DNA from: Hymenochaete sp. R1
Lineage: Eukaryota; Basidiomycota; Agaricomycetes; Hymenochaetales; Hymenochaetaceae
NCBI GenBank assembly: GCA_019400425.1
Contig: JAFREE010000038.1
Coordinates: 114,379-178,378, forward strand
DNA length: 64,000 bases
Reading direction: 5' to 3'
This document shows positions 63,927 to 64,000 of the stretch, in pieces (position 1 is the first letter of the stretch; every line of letters starts with the position of its first letter). The notes under the pieces were generated by a model, which ran no database searches, was not told the DNA's origin, and worked only from the letters and a program-made list of their open reading frames with translations. A program made the position numbers and the translations under genes.

Positions 63927-64000
63927 GTTATGGAACTTCGGTACAAGGCTTATCTAAGGCTTGCTGACTAAGCCTAATCGACACCTTTTATAGTCAAAGG
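63927..64000. mobile_element. Possible start of an LTR at the window edge
   Basis: The A/G-rich run AGAAAAGGAGGAAAA (about 63913-63927) is followed at once by TGTTATGGAACTTC, the arrangement of a polypurine tract and the 5' end of a 3' LTR. Only about 70 bases of the putative LTR are in the window, so no second LTR, target duplication or reverse transcriptase can be checked. Confidence 0.3.

Overview
This is a 64 kb window of a filamentous basidiomycete chromosome, most likely an Agaricomycete. The evidence is genes with many short (about 45-70 nt) GT-AG introns, an Agaricomycete-type DUF6534 seven-helix protein, three fungal GH16 glucanases, a GPI-anchored Ser-rich wall protein, and eIF3 subunit L, which budding yeast lacks. 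All exon models below were built by hand, by matching splice phases to family sequence. Exon lists are given for each gene.

Region by region. 1-3.4 kb: a tandem array of a small-protein family I do not recognise (the first copy is cut by the window edge), with a further complete copy at 27.3-28.1 kb and a possible diverged relative at 10.6 kb. 3.7-8.7 kb: a retinol-dehydrogenase-like SDR and a DUF6534 membrane protein. 11.4-16.7 kb: an ABCC/MRP-type ABC transporter whose largest exon has two compensating single-base frame breaks, divergent from GNA1 (17.3-18.2 kb). 19.4-22.5 kb: a Sch9-type AGC kinase with a 954-nt intron that holds two related foldback elements. 25.1-26.4 kb: a secreted GH18 enzyme. 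30-35 kb: two unrecognised genes, the second with an in-frame TGA. 35.8-41.1 kb: two related GH16 genes with PAAF1/Rpn14 between them. 41.5-47.8 kb: eIF3l and, divergent from it, a non-canonical poly(A)/uridylyl transferase with an apparent degenerate first copy of its own domain. 48.3-50.9 kb: a P450. 53.5-58.5 kb: the Spg1/Tem1 GTPase, a GPI protein and V-ATPase subunit E. 58.7-61.7 kb: a GNAT-Mss4 fusion and a third GH16 whose model needs a 5-nt microexon. 63.1 kb to the end: a short coding-like fragment and, at the very edge, a possible LTR.

The housekeeping genes (eIF3l, PAAF1, VMA4, GNA1, Spg1, Sch9) are unrelated neighbours and not a pathway cluster. GNA1 supplies UDP-GlcNAc for chitin, and the GH18 and GH16 enzymes and the GPI protein act at the wall, but I see no operon-like or co-regulated cluster. 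The least explained material is the small-protein family, the foldback elements and the group of unusual gene structures (GC-AG introns, microexons, frame breaks).
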